DNA of 64,000 bases from Rhodospirillaceae bacterium. GTDB taxonomy: Bacteria; Pseudomonadota; Alphaproteobacteria; Rhodospirillales; Rhodospirillaceae. Below the pieces are notes generated by a model. The model saw only the letters and a program-made list of their open reading frames with translations, had not been told where the DNA came from and searched no databases. Below are positions 60,941 to 64,000 of the stretch, one piece after another (positions within the stretch are counted from its first letter, which is position 1; each line of letters starts with the position of its first letter). The stretch spans positions 1-64,000 of the forward strand of contig JABJAH010000007.1 in the NCBI GenBank assembly GCA_018666155.1. The letters run 5' to 3'. A program made the position numbers and the translations under genes.

Positions 60941-62151
60941 CCGAGAACGGAACGTCAGGCGCACTGGCGCGGAATGTTATGGGCTTTGCCCGCCTTCTGC
61001 GGAGAGCGGGGCTTCCGATCGGGCCAGGGAAGGTTCTGATTGCGATTGACGCATTAGCCGTGATCGATCTGACGCGCAGGGATGATGTGTACTGGACTCT
61101 GCATGCCGTATTTGTGGAGCGACATATTCAGTCAGAGTTATTTGCAGTCGCCTTCGACCGGTTCTGGATCTCACGACCCGATGCAGACGAGACGACCTCT
61201 ATTCTCGACGCCGCCGTGGATCAGCCTTCATTGCAGGCAGAAGAACTGCTTCCTCGTCGTCTGGCGGAGGCTATGGCTGACGCCGGCCTGGCCGAAAAGA
61301 TTCGCCCGGACGACGCTGAACTTGCATTTGATACTAGCGACACATGGTCAGCGCTGGAGCGTCTTAGATCTAAGGATTTTGAAACTATGTCGGCAGCGGA
61401 ACTCGCCGCCACTAAGCGCGCGATGGCTAGCCTAAGTTTGCCGATTCCAGAGCTACCAAGTCGGCGGTTTCGTCCTCACGCTGCTGGGCGACGTATAGAT
61501 ATGAGATCAACATTGAGGAATACGGTCCGCGCTGGCGGTTCTATTGACCTTAAACGTAAGAAGCGGGTTCGCCGTCATCCGCCATTGGTCGTGTTATGCG
61601 ATATCTCAGGGTCGATGGAAGCCTACGCCCGCATGATGCTGCACTTCCTGCATGCCATCACAAATGATCGAGACCGGGTTCATACGTTTTTGTTCGGTAC
61701 TCGCCTAACCAATGTATCGCATCATCTAGAGCATACAGACCCTGATGTTGCTTTGTCCCGTGTCGGGCGGGCGGTTAAGGATTGGTCAGGAGGCACGCGT
61801 ATTGGCGAGACCCTTTCCACCTTTAATCGCCATTGGTCGCGCCGCGTCTTAGGGCAGGGGGCCATTGTTCTTCTAATAACGGATGGTCTCGATCGCGATG
61901 GTGGTGAGGGATTGGCAGAAGAGGTGGAGCGCCTGCAAAAGTCGTGTCGGCGGTTGATCTGGCTAAACCCGCTATTGAGATTTGACGAGTTTCAACCAAA
62001 GTCCGCAGGCATTAAGGCCATGCTGCCGTACGTTGACGATTTTCGCCCTGTGCACAGTCTCGATAGTCTAACAGACTTAGCAGCTTCACTTACCGGCCCG
62101 CCCGGTCTGAGCCCATGGTCACAGCAGTACCTGCGAGACTCTCATGCATGA
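60937..62151 (+). CDS. coxE: VWA domain protein (CoxE-like)
   Basis: This 404-residue protein has an N-terminal helical part and a VWA domain with MIDAS motif D-I-S-G-S-M near residue 225 (LCDISGSMEAYARM). CoxE pairs with CoxD during insertion of the molybdenum cofactor or sulfur into carbon monoxide dehydrogenase-like enzymes. A positively charged linker (RPHAAGRRID) precedes the VWA domain. It overlaps both neighbours by 4-8 bp. Confidence 0.9.
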   Translation: MTENGTSGALARNVMGFARLLRRAGLPIGPGKVLIAIDALAVIDLTRRDDVYWTLHAVFVERHIQSELFAVAFDRFWISRPDADETTSILDAAVDQPSLQAEELLPRRLAEAMADAGLAEKIRPDDAELAFDTSDTWSALERLRSKDFETMSAAELAATKRAMASLSLPIPELPSRRFRPHAAGRRIDMRSTLRNTVRAGGSIDLKRKKRVRRHPPLVVLCDISGSMEAYARMMLHFLHAITNDRDRVHTFLFGTRLTNVSHHLEHTDPDVALSRVGRAVKDWSGGTRIGETLSTFNRHWSRRVLGQGAIVLLITDGLDRDGGEGLAEEVERLQKSCRRLIWLNPLLRFDEFQPKSAGIKAMLPYVDDFRPVHSLDSLTDLAASLTGPPGLSPWSQQYLRDSHA

Positions 62152-62467
62152 TGTAGATGCTGATCCATTGGACAGATTGGCCGAATGGCGCTCGTCTGGG
62201 AAAAAGACTGCTCTGGCGACTGTTGTCAGAACGTGGGGCTCATCGCCACGGCCCGTCGGTAGTCACCTTGCCGTCTGTGAAGATGGTGATTTCGCCGGAT
62301 CAGTTTCAGGGGGTTGCATTGAAGGGTCTGTCATTGAGGCGGCCCTTGAGACGATTGCTTCTGGAGACTCAGCTAGACTGGAATTTGGTGTGACCAACGA
62401 TATGGCCTGGGAGGTTGGGCTTGCGTGCGGTGGCACGGTTCACGTTTACGTTGAGAGCATCGTATGA
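62144..62467 (+). CDS. XdhC/CoxI N-terminal-domain protein
   Basis: This 107-residue protein matches only the N-terminal domain of XdhC/CoxF (TALATVVRTWGSSPRPVGSHLAV, GSVSGGCIEGSV, ACGGTVHVYVE). XdhC binds and sulfurates the molybdenum cofactor. The usual second domain is encoded separately, four bases into the next gene. Together they reconstitute the XdhC layout. Confidence 0.88.
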   Translation: MHDVDADPLDRLAEWRSSGKKTALATVVRTWGSSPRPVGSHLAVCEDGDFAGSVSGGCIEGSVIEAALETIASGDSARLEFGVTNDMAWEVGLACGGTVHVYVESIV

Positions 62468-63156
62468 AGGCGGGCCTTTTTGAGAATTTGCGCGACGCCA
62501 TCGCTGCACAACAGGCATGTGCAGTGGTCACTGATATTGACGGCGGTCAGCAGTGCCTTGTCGGATTTGGCGATGACGTCGGAGATCTCAGTCTGAATGA
62601 AGCGCACGTTCAGAAAGTGGTGCAAATGATCACGGAAGATGTTTCAGGCCAAATCGAAGACACGAGTCTTTTCGTACGTGTCTACGGGCCGGCGTTACGT
62701 TTGATCATCGTCGGGGCTGTGCACATCGCTCAAGCTTTGGCTCCCATGGCGCAATTGGCAGGGTTCAACGTCACCGTGATTGACCCGCGTGACGCGTTTG
62801 TTCGTGCTGGCCGATTATCGGATGTCGCGGCGCTGACAGATTGGCCCGATGATGGAATGCTAAAACTCAAGCCGGATGCGCGCACAGCTATCGTAACTTT
62901 GACGCACGACCCTAAACTTGACGACCCCGCTTTGGCTGCCGCATTGCGATCGGATGCCTTCTACATAGGATCGCTGGGGAGCAAACGAACGCACGCCAAG
63001 AGACTAGAACGTTTAAGAGAGGAAGGGTTTTCTGAACTTGATCTGGACAGGATTCACGGTCCCGTCGGCCTCGACATTGGGGCAAAAACGCCGTCCGAGA
63101 TTGCCGTTTCGATTCTTAGTGAAGTTGTCGCCACGCGGCGTCGTGCAGCTGCGTAG
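62464..63156 (+). CDS. XdhC/CoxF C-terminal Rossmann-domain protein
   Basis: This 230-residue protein carries the XdhC Rossmann domain: LIIVGAVHIAQALAPMAQ, VIDPRDAFVR, YIGSLGSKRTHAKR and HGPVGLDIGAKTPSEIAVSI. It probably delivers cofactor with the preceding protein. The two genes overlap by 4 bp and are co-translated. Confidence 0.9.
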   Translation: MKAGLFENLRDAIAAQQACAVVTDIDGGQQCLVGFGDDVGDLSLNEAHVQKVVQMITEDVSGQIEDTSLFVRVYGPALRLIIVGAVHIAQALAPMAQLAGFNVTVIDPRDAFVRAGRLSDVAALTDWPDDGMLKLKPDARTAIVTLTHDPKLDDPALAAALRSDAFYIGSLGSKRTHAKRLERLREEGFSELDLDRIHGPVGLDIGAKTPSEIAVSILSEVVATRRRAAA

Positions 63157-63164
63157 GTTCGACA

Positions 63165-64000
63165 ATGATTTTCTCTGAAATTCCTGTCGACGATGCAGAA
63201 GGAGCCATTTTAGCCCACACCACCCGTAGTGATGGGTGGACGCTAAAAAAGGGCCACCGCCTTACAGCTGAAGATTGTCGTCTTTTGAGTGCGGCTGGCA
63301 TAACCGTTTTGCGAGCTGCAAAGCTGGAAGATGGCGATGTTCGTGAGGATGCCGCCGCGAAGGAGATTGCAGACGGAGCGTCCGGCGACAGCGTAACGCC
63401 AACCGCGGCCCATACTGGTCGATGCAATCTTGTTGCGACCATCGACGGTGTTATTCGTATTGATGCGGATACCGTTAATCGTATCAATGCAATTGACGAG
63501 TCTATTACGATCGCAACGCTCCCCGATTACGCGCGGGTGAATGCGGGGCAGACCATCGCGACTATAAAAATCATTCCGTTTGCGGTTGGTGAACGAATTC
63601 TAGCTGCGGTCATGCAGGCTCTAAACGAGGGTGACTCCCCAGTATCTATTGAGCCGTTTCAAGCCCTCTCCGTTGTACTCATAAACTCGATACTACCGAC
63701 GCTTAAGGATTCGGTCGTTACCAAGACGACTGCGCTTACAAAGCGCCGGTTGGGGGCTCTTGGCGGCACGGTGAATCACGTTCTAACCTGTCAGCACGAT
63801 GAATCCGAGATTGCTGATTCGGTTGCAAGAGCTGCGGAGCATCACCCTGACTTGGTTGTCGTGATCGGAGCGTCCGTAACGGTGGATCGATCAGACGTAG
63901 TGCCTGCTGGAATCGTTAAAGCTGGTGGGGTGATTGAACATTTCGGTATGCCTGTCGATCCTGGCAACCTAATGCTTCTAGCGGAGCATAGCGGCACGCC
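63165..64000 (+). CDS. molybdopterin-binding protein, MoeA-like (partial)
   Basis: The frame starts at ATG 63165 and runs off the end of the window, giving at least 278 residues. VVVIGASVTVDRSDVVPAG and GGVIEHFGMPVDPGNLM match the molybdopterin-binding MoeA/MogA-like domain found in proteins that pair with NTP transferase (MocA-like) domains. It would handle molybdopterin for the cox-like enzyme. The C-terminal half is not visible. Confidence 0.8.
   Translation, partial: MIFSEIPVDDAEGAILAHTTRSDGWTLKKGHRLTAEDCRLLSAAGITVLRAAKLEDGDVREDAAAKEIADGASGDSVTPTAAHTGRCNLVATIDGVIRIDADTVNRINAIDESITIATLPDYARVNAGQTIATIKIIPFAVGERILAAVMQALNEGDSPVSIEPFQALSVVLINSILPTLKDSVVTKTTALTKRRLGALGGTVNHVLTCQHDESEIADSVARAAEHHPDLVVVIGASVTVDRSDVVPAGIVKAGGVIEHFGMPVDPGNLMLLAEHSGT

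Noticed and set aside
1..64000. CRISPR arrays, tRNA or rRNA genes, insertion sequences
   Set aside because: I saw no spaced repeat arrays, cloverleaf sequences or transposase motifs. A tool-based scan could find degenerate cases.

Overview
The window looks like a chromosomal stretch of an alphaproteobacterium-like Gram-negative, probably free-living and aerobic. The evidence is a TonB-dependent receptor, periplasmic binding proteins, Sec, Tat and lipoprotein signals, glutathione transferases, a Cox/Xdh-type molybdenum-enzyme maturation cluster and many short-spaced operons. The exact lineage cannot be fixed from sequence reading alone. I see no rRNA, tRNA, CRISPR array, transposase or integrase. 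The content is dominated by catabolic enzymes, many in paralogous sets.

Region 1 (1-12.2 kb) is almost all on the minus strand: a partial cytochrome c tail, an alpha/beta hydrolase with a VOC protein and a TPR protein, an orphan oligopeptide-type binding protein, a TonB receptor with an HdeA-like protein and a glutamine amidotransferase, then a run of MFS transporter, carbonic anhydrase, secreted metallo-beta-lactamase-fold hydrolase, ArsC, a membrane-anchored protein and a CDKN3-like phosphatase. hisC and a haloalkane dehalogenase follow on the plus strand.

Region 2 (15.2-27.5 kb) is a catabolic locus built around an IclR regulator. To the left, one minus-strand operon holds IclR, a double alpha/beta hydrolase without a serine nucleophile, an FAD-linked oxidase and a CpeT-like secreted protein. 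To the right lie a flavin reductase, an FAD monooxygenase, an Asp/Glu-racemase-fold protein lacking the usual cysteines, a deacetylase-fold hydrolase, a secreted protein of a family found three times in the window, a PP2C-type phosphatase and an aldehyde dehydrogenase.

Region 3 (27.5-38.7 kb) holds a DUF3095 cyclase-like protein, two GNAT acetyltransferases, a lipoprotein in which an amidohydrolase is fused to an NAD(P)-binding domain, a PPOX flavoprotein, an SDR, two tandem glutathione transferases, two tandem paralogues of the secreted family, a sulfotransferase-like protein and an MscS channel.

Region 4 (38.8-50.2 kb) holds three tandem haloalkane dehalogenases: one Tat-exported with a Gly/Pro/Arg-rich insertion, one canonical, and one with Asn in place of the nucleophilic Asp. 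A dienelactone hydrolase faces them. Next comes a minus-strand operon of UbiD, a small four-cysteine protein, SDR, aldehyde dehydrogenase, a heme-oxygenase-like diiron protein, a second SDR and a GntR regulator. It is divergent from ubiX and a TIGR02444 gene. I read this as a complete prenyl-FMN decarboxylase pathway.

Region 5 (50.3-58.8 kb) is an array of five C-factor/sniffer-like SDRs, each with a Sec signal peptide, plus a sixth without one, beside two orphan substrate-binding proteins. A secreted multi-copy SDR set is the most unexpected feature of the window.

Region 6 (59.4-64 kb) carries a [2Fe-2S] subunit of the xanthine oxidase family on its own transcription unit, followed by coxD-, coxE- and split xdhC-like genes and a truncated molybdopterin-binding gene.
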